DNA of 64,000 nucleotides from Synchiropus splendidus (lineage: Eukaryota; Chordata; Actinopteri; Syngnathiformes; Callionymidae). Below are positions 34,015-45,080 of this stretch, piece by piece; the first letter of the stretch is position 1, and every line of letters starts with the position of its first letter. A program made the translations under genes and the position numbers. The stretch spans positions 22,077,001-22,141,000 of the forward strand of contig NC_071347.1 in NCBI RefSeq assembly GCF_027744825.2, written 5' to 3'. The notes below the pieces were generated by a model. The model worked only from the letters and a program-made list of their open reading frames with translations. It did no database searches and was not told the origin of the DNA.

Positions 34015-34488
34015 CAGGCTTATAATAGTTTTGGATTAGTTTTCGTTTTATTTAGTTTTGAATTTTTGTTTTTCAAATTCAGTTAGTTTTAATTCGTTTT
34101 AGAGTGGGTTGGCTAGTTTATTGAGTTTCAGTTATTGAAAAATGCTGTTTTTGTGTTTAGTTTTTCAGTTTAGTTTTTATTTGTTTGAGCGATTTGTTTT
34201 TGTGTTTTTCCCCTTCAGTATGGCTGATTGGAACAAGATTGAAGCTTGAAATGGGTCACAAAAATAGTAATGAAAACCACCTGTAGAAGAAAGCATCAAG
34301 TTTGGAAGGATGGGGCTTTTGCCAACTGACCACCATTGTGCAGGACGTCCGACAGCCGACAGCTGCTGTGACACCGGCCCTGCCACAATCAAAAGAATTG
34401 TAAACAGACAAACCTTCAGTGAACGAAAATGATTTACAATTCTAGTTGTCATTTTTTGGTTAGTTTTCATGAGCTGTAATAACCTTGG
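34015..34488. mobile_element. T-rich transposon-like element with imperfect inverted ends
   Basis: The left end AGGCTTATAATAGTTTTGG and the right end, read on the minus strand as AGGTTATTACAGCTCATG then AAAACTAACC, resemble the fish 'AGGTTATTATAGTTTT' element. The first 180 bp are repeated AGTTTT/AGTTTTTA sequence. No matching target duplication was found and there is no coding capacity. Confidence 0.55.
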
Positions 34489-34596
34489 TCTCTCGCTGTC
34501 TCCCACTCAAAGTAGATGGAACAGGCCCCGCCCACTGTGGCTCTGATAAGAGAGAAGGCATCAGAAGACGAGTGAAGTGTAAGAAAATGTTGGCCA

Positions 34597-34745
34597 TTAG
34601 ATGAGATCAGATTAGACGGCCTTTCTTAGTCCCACAGTGGGAAATTCAACCTGACACAGCAGCCAATGACAACAAAGACACTGACATTCAAGGTACACAA
34701 CAAACAAAGACGCCCACAAACATCAGCAAAAAAAAAAAAGTCACG
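34597..34745 (+). repeat. Retroposon tail (GGCCTTTCTTAGTCCCACAGTGGG)
   Basis: AGATCAGATTAGACGGCC then TTTCTTAGTCCCACAGTGGG, AACCTGACACAGCAGCC, ACAACAAACAAAG and an A run. It is colinear with 30958-31140. Confidence 0.75.
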
Positions 34746-35194
34746 CTTTTAAACAACACAAGACAGTGAGCATCATGTGTAGTCACTGTTCTGCTGATCT
34801 GTTGGGGGCTTTAACTCATAGCATGAGCCATGGCTGGGCCAAGATCTTGACCTTGTTCTCAACCCAGCACTGCTTCGGTCCCTTTTGGGCTCAGCGCCGA
34901 GTTAGCATTTTACCCAGCAGTTTCCAGCGTGACCCCCAAACTGTTGGTTCACCTCATGACCTGAAGCAAGTGCATCCTGCAGATCCTCTGTGAACCCATC
35001 CACCTGATGCTGTGTCCAGGCAAGAGTCTGTGTGTGGAGGCCCACGCCCTCCAGAACAGACTCCTCAGTGTTCCACTCCACAGGAAGTGAGTGTGTGTCT
35101 CAGCGCACGGATATTTGGCACAGGTGTGTGAAGGTGCGGTGCTGTCTTGGGCTCTCAGTCATGTAATGTTCTTCCTTCTATCCCGTCCAGTTGC

Positions 35195-35265
35195 AGTCTC
35201 CATGGGCTGGGGTGGGTTACCCTCCAGGCACTCTGGTTTCCTCCCACAGCCTTAGTTTAGTGGAT
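35195..35265 (+). repeat. SINE-core fragment (V-SINE/DANA-like)
   Basis: GTCTCCATGGGCTGGGGTGG then CAGGCACTCTGGTTTCCTCC and CACAGCCTTAG. Same conserved block as at 33941, on the + strand. Confidence 0.7.
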
Positions 35266-35830
35266 TAAAAAGATCTTATTGTGAGGAGCGAGAGATGTAG
35301 CGGAGTGAGCTGGAGGGAAGAGGGAGCTTTACAGGACAATGGAAGTCACAGTCGTGGTGTTAGGTAAGAGACTCGCGAGTCAAAGGAGTCATGTCATGAG
35401 GTCTGTTGAAGGTTTAGGAGCCAGAGCATTATCAGAGTTCAAACAAACAAAAACCTTCAGGGGCGACACAAAAGGAGGGCGAGGACCAAAACTGGACCAG
35501 AAAAGAACTAGACTTGACCTTGACTTGAGTTTAGAAACAATTCAGTACATTTAAAACATTTGCTCTCAGTGTTTCTGAAGGTCAAAAAGACCATTTTTAT
35601 AAAAAAAAAAAAAAATCAAAACAAATTCAATAGAGAAAACAGAAGGATGATGCTAAAAACAAACAAACATCTTTATGGATATTATCTGGGGAAACAGAAT
35701 GATAAACATGTGATAAGACCTGAAATGAGAACAGGAATCATGACATTTTTTACCTTCAGTTCTAACAAGAGTTTGTTTTTCAGTCTGAGGCACCCAGAGA
35801 TCAAAACAGCCGGCAGGGGGCAGCGTCTCC

Positions 35831-36050
35831 TCTGGAGATAGGGTAGATAGAGTTCTGTCACTTGGGTGAGACTCTGAGTAGAGCCTTTGCTCCTCCAGTT
35901 GAGGACGCCCCTTGAGGCATGGCCTTTGGATGTGAGACCGAGGGGTCGACCCAGGACCCGGTGGAGGGATGATGGCCTGGGAGCATCTCCAGTTGGAGCT
36001 GGTGGTTGTTGCACAGGGGCTTTCTGAAGCTGCTGCCCCCGCGAGCCAGC
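35831..36050 (+). mobile_element. LINE 3' coding-end fragment (non-LTR family 1)
   Basis: GAGATAGGGTAGATAGAG, GACTCTGAGTAGAGCC, GCTCCTCCAGTTGAGG, CCAGGACCCGGTGGAGGG and GCTGCTGCCCCCGCGAGCC follow the order of the 3' end of a very common fish non-LTR reverse transcriptase. It is frame-broken and has no function. The 195-aa minus-strand frame over it is its antisense. The clade is not assigned. Confidence 0.75.
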
Positions 36051-36993
36051 AACAGCCGAGCAGATGAGGATGGATGAAATTTGGGAGAGCGGTGAAGGCA
36101 GGAAGTCGCATTAGAAACCAAATCAAAAAAGCTCCCCCGAAACTCAAACACCTGTCCCTCGAACGTTGCCGAGCAACAGAGGAGTCAGAGTGATTGTTGG
36201 TTTGGGCAATAACGGACAGACTGAAGAGGAAAGATAACACAGGTCAGTGTCGCTGCGCGGGCCACACACACACAGACACACACAATACATACAAAAACAC
36301 ACACGCTGGGTGGTCTTCACTTCTACCAGGGGCTTGATGAAGTTCCCCAGAAAGGCTGGTCACTGTGCGTCCAGACAGACTCCTGACACACGAGTCACTG
36401 AGCTCAGCCGTCGCCACAGAAGTGGACGTCGATGACAAATCCACACGAGGGCTGCGTCTGTCTCTCCAGACGTCACCGGATATTTACGACCCTCGGAGTC
36501 ATCCGGCCTCTTCCTGATCGATATCAGCGCAGCCGTTTGTTATTTACACAAGACGCAACTATTGCGCAAACAAACTACTTCCTGTTGACTCGTCGTCAGT
36601 TTGGGTCACAGTCGCCAGAGGATCGGCTCTCGCTGCTGAAAGGCCTCAAGACGTACCTGGTTTTAATCGATCAGATCAGCAGGGCCGGACCGTGCCGAGC
36701 ATCCGACCGTCGCCATGACACTGCCCTCTTCTGAGCTGAGCTGGCAACAGCCTGGTGACCGGCAGCTGAACCGTCGCTCCTCGGCTTCCTCCTGCTTGTT
36801 TGGTCAATAGGAAGCCATCACCTGTGATGTCTGCCTCTTTCAGTCTGTTCAGCCGCTATTGCACCACATTCCACTGCTGCACTTGCAAGCGGAGTGTTGG
36901 TGCATCCATATTTTCCCATTTCTAAAGACCATCTCATTCTCAGAAGGGTGGACTGTCATGTCCAGGCTGGGGACGAGAGGCTCCAGTGTCTTC

Positions 36994-37062
36994 AGTCATG
37001 AGGAGAAAGAGCTGAGCCACAAGGCAAAGCTCTCCACTGACTGGTGGGGTTCGGCTCTCAAC
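36994..37062 (+). mobile_element. LINE fragment (non-LTR family 1)
   Basis: GAGGAGAAAGAGCTGAGCC then ACAAGGCAAAGCTCTCCACT encodes the 'KELS-KAKLS' piece typical of this family. Only ~70 bp can be supported. Confidence 0.6.
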
Positions 37063-37254
37063 TGAGGTCACCAGGAATGACCCCGAGAGCAGCCGAATCG
37101 GTCTCTCTGACAACCTCAGGATCTTCATCTCTGACTCTTCCAACTCTGACTCCTGAGTCTCAAAAACTTGTGAGGTCAGAGTGAAACTAAGAGGAAATTG
37201 ACATTGAAAACCTATTGAAGACCGAGTGCCTTTATAACATGATGTTTTCATAGT

Positions 37255-37488
37255 TACAATCCCAAAATAAGTTCAATATTTGCCAATTATGTGCATGATC
37301 TTCACATAAGAAGTACATAAAATAAAACTAAACATAACCCAATAACATATAAACCTATTTTCTCCTTGTTTTATATTACTAAAGTAACACAATCAAGTTA
37401 TTTTCAGGTCTGTTTCTGAAGTGCTTGTGTCTTCCGGCCCTCACAGCAGATCATGTGGCGCCTGAGGACAGTGTGTTGCGCACCCCTG
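37255..37488. mobile_element. hAT-type terminus with AT-rich body
   Basis: The right end, read on the minus strand, starts CAGGGGTGCGCAACACACTG and reaches GGCGCCACATGATCTGCTG, a standard hAT-type end. The AT-rich body resembles the 21.3 and 23.6 kb elements. The left end was not located. Confidence 0.5.
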
Positions 37489-38194
37489 CTCCAAACAGGA
37501 TGGCTTTTCAACAGTTTTCTTCATTTATTTCCTGTTTAATTTAGGACACATTTGTATCCAGCTCTATGTTACTGGCGCTGCTTCTGCTATATTTTCATCA
37601 TCCGAAGAGCCTCCGGGCGCCGCAGTAATCAAGCTGGCGCATTCTAGTTTGCCCTGAAAAAAGAAAAGTTGCACAGACGTGTTTTTGTTCGACGTTTTTG
37701 TCCCGTAATCGCGGTGCATTCAGGTTTAAATCCCAGCATCCCGTCAGTGAAGGTATAGGAGTGAGGGATGAATGGAGGAGGATGTGGGAACGGGAGGTGT
37801 TCTGCGCCGTCAGGGTCGCCATCTGCTCTTTATCCGGCTGGCACCGAGCCCTCGCCCCACCACTGGCAACGGCGCACACACACACTCACATGCACACCAG
37901 TAATGTTAGATGTGTTATTTAAAAAAAAAAAAAGTAATAGTTGGGAAAAAATAGCAGGATGCAAACTCACAAATGTGAAGTTTTTTTTTTTTAAACCTGT
38001 TTGAAAGTAAGTGTGGGGGGCGGGGAGGGGTGGGGGGGCGACTTGGCATGCGTGTGTGAGTCTGCGTGTGTACGCACGACAAGCAAAGAAAAGGGTCTTC
38101 GTGTTTAAGTGGCAAGACAAGAGGCCCCGAGTATTTTTGTGTGTGAATGTCAAGAAAAGTGAGCGGCTTTTGTTTTCCCAGGAGTGGGAGGGGA

Positions 38195-38196
<2 letters not shown>
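37489..38196. other. Noncoding spacer
   Basis: A runs at 37920-37933, a T run at 37981-37992, and a G run near 38014-38038. No gene is recognised. Confidence 0.4.

Positions 38197-38245
<49 letters not shown>
38197..38245. repeat. (GT)n microsatellite
   Basis: About 24 GT units without interruption. The His/Thr and Cys/Val frames through it are artefacts. Confidence 0.97.
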
Positions 38246-38247
<2 letters not shown>

Positions 38248-38699
38248 TCTGCGGTGATGTTGAGGGTCAAAACAAAACCAGCAGCTGTTTTTACACCCTC
38301 ACACAAACACACACTCGCATTGTTCTGTTGTCACTTGTTGCGTCTCACATCAATCAATGCGCATTTTCTGTAAACAAAAGTACATTCACCACAACAAATA
38401 CTGCCAATCTGCGTTCTTTGTTTTTTTTTTTTTAATTGGACGACTCAAGCCCTGACACCTATAAAGCATTGGGTTTGAATTGATGTCCTTCTTCTTGAAC
38501 TTTGGTGCGACACGGTACTTTCTAGTCAGGCGTTTGCTACGTGTGGCACTCAAGTTCTTTGTTCATGGAGTTGGACGTTGGATGTCTGGTGGAGTTGCAG
38601 GCAAAGTGTTTGGGATCAGTCAAGCAGAGTGAAGAGGAGAGTGCAGGCGGGGTGGAGATGGCTGAGTAGCAGCTAGAATGAAAGAGAAGCTCTATGAAT

Positions 38700-38960
38700 C
38701 AGAATCAGAATCAGATTTATTGCCATGGTCAGTGGGGAGCCCACTAACTAGGAAAGTGTTTTAGAATAAAGTGCTGTAAATCAAATAAAATAAAATAAAA
38801 TAACAACAAAGGCTGATCACAAATTCAACAGTCTGACGGCCGAGGGGAAGAAGCTGTTCCTGTGACGGGAGGTTCTGGTCTGGATGGCCCTCAGAGAAGT
38901 GTGTGGAGAAGTTTGGAGACACAGTTAGGAAGGACAGACTTTGGAGATGCAGGGAGAGGA
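38700..38960 (+). repeat. Retroposon tail (CAGAATCAGATTTATTGCC ... CTGTTCCTGTGACGGGAGG)
   Basis: AGAATCAGAATCAGATTTAT then TGCCATGGTCAGTGGGGAGC, a TAAAA microsatellite, ACAGTCTGACGGCCGAGGGG and AAGAAGCTGTTCCTGTGACG. This layout is widespread in fish genomes, likely a LINE-derived 3' region. Confidence 0.8.
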
Positions 38961-39054
38961 GTGACAGTGGACCAAGAATGTTGGAGATGGACGGAACAGC
39001 TGGAAGAAGAAGAGACAGGAGGTGACCAGGGAGCATGATGGAAAATGATGACCT

Positions 39055-39260
39055 GCAGAGGTAAGCCATATATCTAACGTCCTCACCGACCACCGCTGCC
39101 TCAGTTTCCTCTTTTGCGCAAGAGGTACATGATCAATTCTGACTACACAGTCATGGCGACTGTTGGTTCTGGAGTTTAATGTTGTCATAAACCTTTGACT
39201 CTGGGCTGCTCTCCCTGGTGGATATATTGGTCAACAGCAATGTAACGGACGCATGTGATC
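39055..39260 (+). repeat. CTCF-motif-carrying family, second-half copy
   Basis: CCATATATCTAACGTCCTC, CACCGACCACCGCTGCC, GTACATGATCAATTCTGAC, GTCATGGCGACTGTTGG, CTTTGACTCTGGGCTGCTC and GTGATCAGTGATGGGAAC are colinear with the second half of 44640-45080. Confidence 0.75.
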
Positions 39261-39687
39261 AGTGATGGGAACATGGTTTGAAACCCTACATTTTTTAGGG
39301 TAAAAGGGTGAATAAATGGGCCTTAAATCTGTGTCACTGACTTTTCCAGTCAGGTATTCTGTTTCACGAAGCTGTCTCTGCATCTCGGCCCGTCCATGAA
39401 TCGGACTTGCTGCTGAAGAGGCGTCAGACGCAGACAAAGCGCTGGCGAAGGCGAAGCCACAGATGGTGCCGTACTGTGTTACCAGCAGTGATAAACAATA
39501 ACGTCTCCTGGCATCAGGGAAAGCTGAAGCATCTGATTTGATGCCTGCGCTCATGCCGCCGCTTGCTTCCGTCCTCCGCCCTTTGCTCCCCATCTGGTAC
39601 GTATTGTCTGCTGGCCCTGAGCGACAGGTGGTATTGTTCCCACGGAGACAGTTGCTGCGGCGGCACACTCCTGAGGGTGTTGCCGCT

Positions 39688-39690
<3 letters not shown>

Positions 39691-39721
<31 letters not shown>
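39691..39721. repeat. (CA)n microsatellite
   Basis: About fifteen CA units, directly upstream of an exon-like segment. Confidence 0.95.
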
Positions 39722-39725
<4 letters not shown>

Positions 39726-39760
39726 TTGACCTACCTGCTTCCTGTGCGCGTTCCCTCCAG

Positions 39761-39827
39761 ACGGACCGTGTCCCGCCGGGAAATGCAGCGTCTCGTCGGG
39801 TCTGGCAGGTCAGTCCAAGTCCAGCAG
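39761..39827 (+). CDS. Candidate small exon (67 bp), gene unidentified
   Basis: The acceptor has a clear pyrimidine tract (CTACCTGCTTCCTGTGCGCG then TTCCCTCCAG), and the donor is consensus (CAG then GTGAGT). A second possible donor (GGCAG then GTCAGT) would end the exon at 39808, giving 48 bp. All three frames are open, so coding frame and coding status are undecided. A noncoding exon or a chance pairing of splice sites remains possible. Confidence 0.27.
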
Positions 39828-41044
39828 GTGAGTCGCTGCTGGGGTTTACCGTGTGAAACAGACACAGCTGGACCTAAGACATTTCCTCAATTAAAGGTTT
39901 TCAGATTCCAGTGCTCTTTATTTGTTTAGTGTTTAAAACTGTGGATTTATTTAAAGACCCTTTAATGACGAGGTCTGAACACCATGTTACTGTCTGCTAC
40001 ACGACACACGGTGTCACAAGTGGGATGTCCATCAACAGTGTGCCGTCAGATTCACAGGAATGATCTCATACCTTTGGGACTCAATCTGAGGGTCTTGCTA
40101 AGGAGTGTGACTAACAAAAGGATCAGTCATGATGAGTCTGAGGTGAAGATAGAGGTGAGCCAGAAGACTTAGGCTTCGTCCCATTTCTCATCCTAACACT
40201 GGTTTTTGACCCTAACACTGGGCTCTGCGCCTCACGTGTCAGTGCAGCGCGCCCCAATCCTCCTCACTGGCTGTTCACCACTTGAAATGATCCGATCAAA
40301 CCCAGGGAGCTCCGGAGCTGACTTGAAACCAAGTGGGAATATGAAGTGTGGAGAGATGTCCAGGAGACCAAAGGACTTGATTTCACAACAATGTTGGACA
40401 GGACAACAGGGACATGTTAGTAGCCAGGACCACTCTTCCCTTTGTTGACTTTCTCTGGTGTCACACGTCAGCGAGCCAAATGCTCCACCGTGTCCCACAA
40501 GATGAACAATGCAACATGGATGTTCAACAGTAGGTTTGGATTTCTTCTGAACAAACAACCGTGGGCTAGCATCCAGGCTAACGTTAGCATCCTCATACCT
40601 CTAACACATCTATCACATAACATAGGCTCCACCCATTTCTTCACCGTTGGTTCACCAAACCAAGTGAGGTGATCAGCACCGATGCAAGAGGGTGCAGAAA
40701 CGCTGGCATTTCCAAAACGTTGTCTCCAACACTGGATATGCAGGAAACAAAACAGCACGGCAGCCAATGACACGCCATTTCTTTCTTAGGGACTTGAATC
40801 ACTTCACTTGCTTGTCGGAGGACGCTTCATAGTGGAGGGTGCTCACAACCAAGTGCTAGTGTTAAGTGCTAAAGTTAGGGGGAGGAGTGGGACACAGCCA
40901 AAGCTCCACTCCCCAGTGGATTTCTCCTCCCACCCGAGGTCACTAGGTTTGTAGTGACCCAGAGTGAAATGAGTTCTCAGCAGGGAGTTGGGACTCTCAA
41001 TTAGAGGCACAGTGAGAAGTTCCATCACTCCAGAGAGAAATTCG
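39828..41044. other. Noncoding spacer
   Basis: No repeat or gene recognised. GGGCTAGCATCCAGGCTAAC then GTTAGCATCC near 40563 is a short GCTAGC-type repeat of the kind common in fish intergenic DNA. Confidence 0.35.
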
Positions 41045-41225
41045 CCTTGAGAGAAGTGGGTGACTCGGGCATCTTGTCCGGATCCCTTGGGCACCTCCTC
41101 GGAGAGGAGGCCACACTGGATGTCTCAGCTTTCCCCAAACACATCAGTAGGAAGTTTCCTAAGATGGAGAGTTCTCGGCCACTTCACTTTGTCCGCTGCC
41201 CCCGCGACCCGACCCTTGAAAACGA
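41045..41225 (+). mobile_element. LINE 3'-end fragments (non-LTR family 1)
   Basis: GAAGTGGGTGACTCGGGCAT then CTTGTCCGGATCCCTTGG, and after a diverged gap CGCTGCCCCCGCGACCCGAC, the characteristic end of this LINE. Interior sequence is deleted or replaced. Confidence 0.65.
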
Positions 41226-42386
41226 GGCTCAATTTTAACCACCAAATGAATGCAGTTCTAAAACATCAAAAGTGTGATGAGTCGTCCTGTTTTTCACCTT
41301 TCATGAAGGAATATTTAACTCCACAGTTGACACTTTTAATTCTCTCTGCAGTGTTGAGAGATGACGGGACAGAACTCCTTCCTCGCCGCCTGTGCTTCTC
41401 ATCCTAAATGTGAATGTTGGCACCTCTCTTGAATAGAGTCCCAACCTCCATCAGAGGTGATTCCAACCATACTTTAAGGGCTGTGTCTCCATAGCGACTC
41501 TGACAGAGATGTTGTCGGGGCAAGGTTCGACCCCTCCAGTCAAATAAGTTCATTAAATTCACCGCCACATTGTTTCTCAGGTCCCCGCGATGATGTGTGA
41601 AGCATCTACACTGTGTGTGTTAATGTTTGGCTGCCAGTGTTGTTGTGTCGCTATGGAAACAGAGCGGCAGCAGATTCGGAGACAATTGGTTCTCCACGCT
41701 TTGAGAGTGCCACAGACCAGCGACTGGGACGGTGCCTGGCTTGGCAGTCCTGAGTTCTGACCCGGGGCCGGCGCTGCTCACTGGGGTCATGACTGTGGGA
41801 CCTGGCAGGTGCCCAAACTTTCAGCAGGGCGGCGGGTGGGAGGAGTGGAAGGAGTCACTCTGCTGGATGGAGCGGCCTCGGTGGGGGGCAGGGTTCCTCC
41901 TCATGAGATCATATTTCATCCACCTGCACCCCCCACCTCCCGCAGCCTTTGTGAGTCTGTCAATTATACACAGACAAAGGGACGCGGGGACAATCACAGA
42001 CAGTAAAAGTGTTGGTCAGCTTCCTGCTCGTGTCAGAGCGAGGATGTCTGCCTGCTCACTTATTCACCCAGATACAACCTCAATGAAAGATACCATTGCT
42101 TGTGCGTGTTTCTGGAGGCTCCACCAGAGGGCGCCCTTCATATCTCCCAGATATTTCTGATGTAAAGACAAACAAACAGCTCCGATATGACTGAAAAACA
42201 ATCCTCCGGCTCACACAAAGACACGCTCGTGTTTGGGAACCACTTGGTTGTCCTCATCAATCACTCCACCCCGTGCTGTCCTGAAGGTTCCACTCCCGCC
42301 TGCAGTGCCGCCGCTCGGCGCCGGTGATTGATTCCCGCTGCCTGGCTCGGAGGCTGGAGCTGTCACCTGAGACAAATACCTGTGGA
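41226..42386. other. Noncoding spacer
   Basis: Contains the CTCF-like CCACCAGAGGGCGCC at 42121-42135 and GGTGATTGATTCC (PBX/HOX-like TGATTGAT) near 42321. The 142-aa frame at 41732-42160 has no recognised domain. Confidence 0.35.
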
Positions 42387-42394
42387 CTCATTGG

Positions 42395-42975
42395 CCGTGT
42401 TGGGCAAGTGACTTTAAGTTAGTAACTTAGTTACAGTTACCTCTTTCTAAAGTAACTGTTACTTCAAGTTACTCATTACTTTCAAAGTAACTAGTTACTG
42501 TGGAGCTCAAACATAATCATCTTAGAACAGCCACGGTCCTCAGGCTGGGTCGGCCTGCCAAACTGGACAGTCGGGTAACGAAGGCTGTCGATCTATGAGC
42601 CCTAACCCCCTTCAAGTGCAACCCCAGTACAAAGGCAATATTCTGCAATCCTACAATAGTCCTCTGATCTATGGCAGCTCAAAAGGAAAAATAATGAAAA
42701 TACTGGACCGTCATCGACTGCTGCCATTGTTTTCACATGCGCAGCGTCACGTGACCAATGTGGGCTTCACGTCCACCGCGGAAGCTTTTAATGCATATTA
42801 TGAACACTGCTTTTTAAACTCTGTTGACAGTTGTGAATGTGAAGTAACGAGTAATGACCATCTTTAAATCGCAGTCATGATAAACGCGTTTGTAATTTTG
42901 CCACTCGGCATTCGTCATTACAAAAGATAACGTAGTTCCTATAACGTGTTACTTAACACGTTAGTCCCAACATCG
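42395..42975. mobile_element. Non-autonomous hAT element with exact 8-bp target duplication
   Basis: CTCATTGG occurs at 42387-42394 and again at 42976-42983, directly outside the element. The ends are inverted: left CCGTGTTGGGCAAGTGAC, right on the minus strand CGATGTTGGGACTAACG. Inside the left end are repeated AAGTAACT/AGTTACT motifs (ACTTAGTTACAGTTACC, AAAGTAACTAGTTACTG), with GTGTTACTTAACACGTTAG near the right, the usual subterminal pattern of this fish family. The 581 bp encode no transposase. Confidence 0.9.
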
Positions 42976-42983
42976 CTCATTGG

Positions 42984-44640
42984 TGCGATAGCTCAAGGTC
43001 ACAGTGAGGGTCTTGTCACCAGCAGGTTCATGACTAGAATAGACCAGTCTGTTCATCTGGATTAGATTTTCAAACATGAAAAGCAGGACGCATCCGAAGA
43101 GAGACGCTCATACACACCGATACAACAACATTTGGAATGAGTGATGAGCTGTCGTAGGGCTTTAAATATCCCAGCGCAGGGGGCGCACTAGAGCAGGCAG
43201 GAGGAACTGAAGTCAGCTGACAGGTGGACCAGAGACTCGGAGTAGAGCCATGCTGCTCCGTGTTGAAAGGTTGATGCTGACGCTACATAACTTCACGCAT
43301 GGCTTCACTTTCCTTCCACACTCGGAGCGCAGGTGTCAAGGTGAAGGGGATGCGTTGGAATGCATTTCTGCAGAATGTCAAAAATGTTTGTGCTTTAAAT
43401 GGACCTCTGTGTTGGAAAGACTGCCTTCGGGTGAAGTGTTGGGATCAGCGTGAAGGGCACGGAGTGTTCCGGGTCTTGTTTTCCCGCTCTGACACAGAAG
43501 CTTGACAAATGGATTGTCGAACTCATGACCCCTCGCTGAGAGAAGGGCGAGCCTGGACATTCCTGTGATGCGCAGAGAGCTGGGGTCTGCAGCGACGACA
43601 CACTGGGACACGACTGTCCTGCTCAGAGAGAAGCAGACCAGCCTCCCGTCAGACAAACGTGAAACTGGAGCAGCTTTGATGCGGCAGCCGTGGCTCGGAC
43701 GCCGGTGCGAGGTAGCATGTTTGTCACAAAACCCTCTGGCCCCGGACATCAAGGCTTGGGGTCCCTCTCTCAAACATCACACACGTCTGTGGACAGGGAG
43801 GATTAGCTCTTCCAAATGAGAGGTCAGTGTACGCAGCCCTGAATAGAGGCTGACAAAGAAGAAACGGATTGAGTGACTCCGACAAACACCATGGAAATTC
43901 ATACGCTGCCTTGACAATGAACTTTTGTCATTTCATTATCTGCTGAAGCCGGTGGCCGAGCTCTCTGATCTGGACTGACTCTTCGGAAACCAGGAGCCGC
44001 TCAAAAGAACTGAGCGGTTCAATAAAGGATCTGGTGACAGAGCCAGCTGTCCATCAACCGAGCCCCCAGACGGTCTGACACAGCGCCCCCTCGCGTGACA
44101 GAGAGTCCTCTCCTACATCACTCTCTGTCCTCCTCTTAACTCCGAACCTTTTCTGGGGACCCTCCTCTCGCCTGCACCTCCGTCTGTTTCTGTGCCCCAC
44201 AGTGTTGGGTGTTGTGTCGCAGTTAGCCAGGTGGAACAGTGGAAGCTAAGCAGTTACTTTCCTGTCGTGTTGCAGTCAGGACCCGAGCATCAGAGACCAA
44301 TGAGGTGGGGCATGATCAAGCCTGAATAACCTTTTGGTTGCTCATTGATTTTGGAAAAACAACTACCGCTTGTTTTTGCAGTAAGAAATAAATATGTCCA
44401 TGTGACTAATAGACTTCTGCAGTCTGTATTCAGTTTGGTCTCTGCCCCTTATTGTGTGAATCCTTGAGAGAACCAAGACCTGCGCCTGCGATTGCTTTTC
44501 TCGGACCCATGACCAACAATTCCCAAGATATTGCCGGATTTCTCCCAAATTTTTGCCATTGAAAACGAATGGGAGGAGGACAGAAACTTCAGAATTTCGC
44601 CACAATTTCATTGGAGATCCAGATGTTCACCTAGAAACCA
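42984..44640. other. Noncoding spacer with CTCF-like motifs
   Basis: CAGCGCAGGGGGCGCACTAG at 43172-43191 and, on the minus strand, CACGCGAGGGGGCGCTG at 44081-44097 match the CTCF core. TGACAATGAACTTTTGTCA at 43912-43930 is an imperfect palindrome. No gene is recognised. Confidence 0.35.
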
Positions 44641-45080
44641 CATTCAGACCTTAAAGGTCCATTTATGTCCAACCTTACACTGGGAACCGGATCCAGACGG
44701 AGCCGTCTGTCCATGTTCCCCCACTTCATTTCCCCCGTATTTCTGCACGTTTCCACAAAGCTTATGGATACGGACCAAACGGAGCAGTACCACTGGAAAC
44801 CATGGGGGGCAGTGTTGTTGTCACTACCCGATACGAAGCTTTAATGACAATACTGTGGTGCTATATTTAACAGCCTCACCGACCACCGCCTCCTGCAACG
44901 CTGCCTCTGAGAGCTGCATGATCTACCAGTCGCCATGTTGGCTTTGGGGATTGTTGCTGTCATAAACACTTGACTCTGGGCTGCTCCCCCTGGTGGGGAC
45001 ATTGGTGAACAGCAGCATTAGGAAGTCATAGAAGCATGTGATCAGTGACCAAAGTTTGAAACGGACAGGTACAATGTCGT
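44640..45080 (+). repeat. CTCF-motif-carrying interspersed family, long copy
   Basis: Blocks in order: CACTTCATTTCCCCCGTATT, GCACGTTTCCACAAAGCTTA, GAGCAGTACCACTGGAAACC, ATGGGGGGCAGTGTTG, CTCACCGACCACCGCC, GTCGCCATGTTGGCTTTGG, CTGCTCCCCCTGGTGG (44981-44996) and CATGTGATCAGTGACC. The minus-strand copy at 62830-63300 is colinear over the full length. There is no coding capacity and the class is unknown to me. Confidence 0.8.

Noticed and set aside
35653..36240. 195-codon minus-strand open frame
   Set aside because: It is antisense to the LINE 3'-end fragment at 35831-36050 and has no domain of its own.
37830..38312. 160-codon minus-strand frame with a His/Thr run
   Set aside because: It reads through the (GT)n microsatellite; the rest has no recognised similarity.
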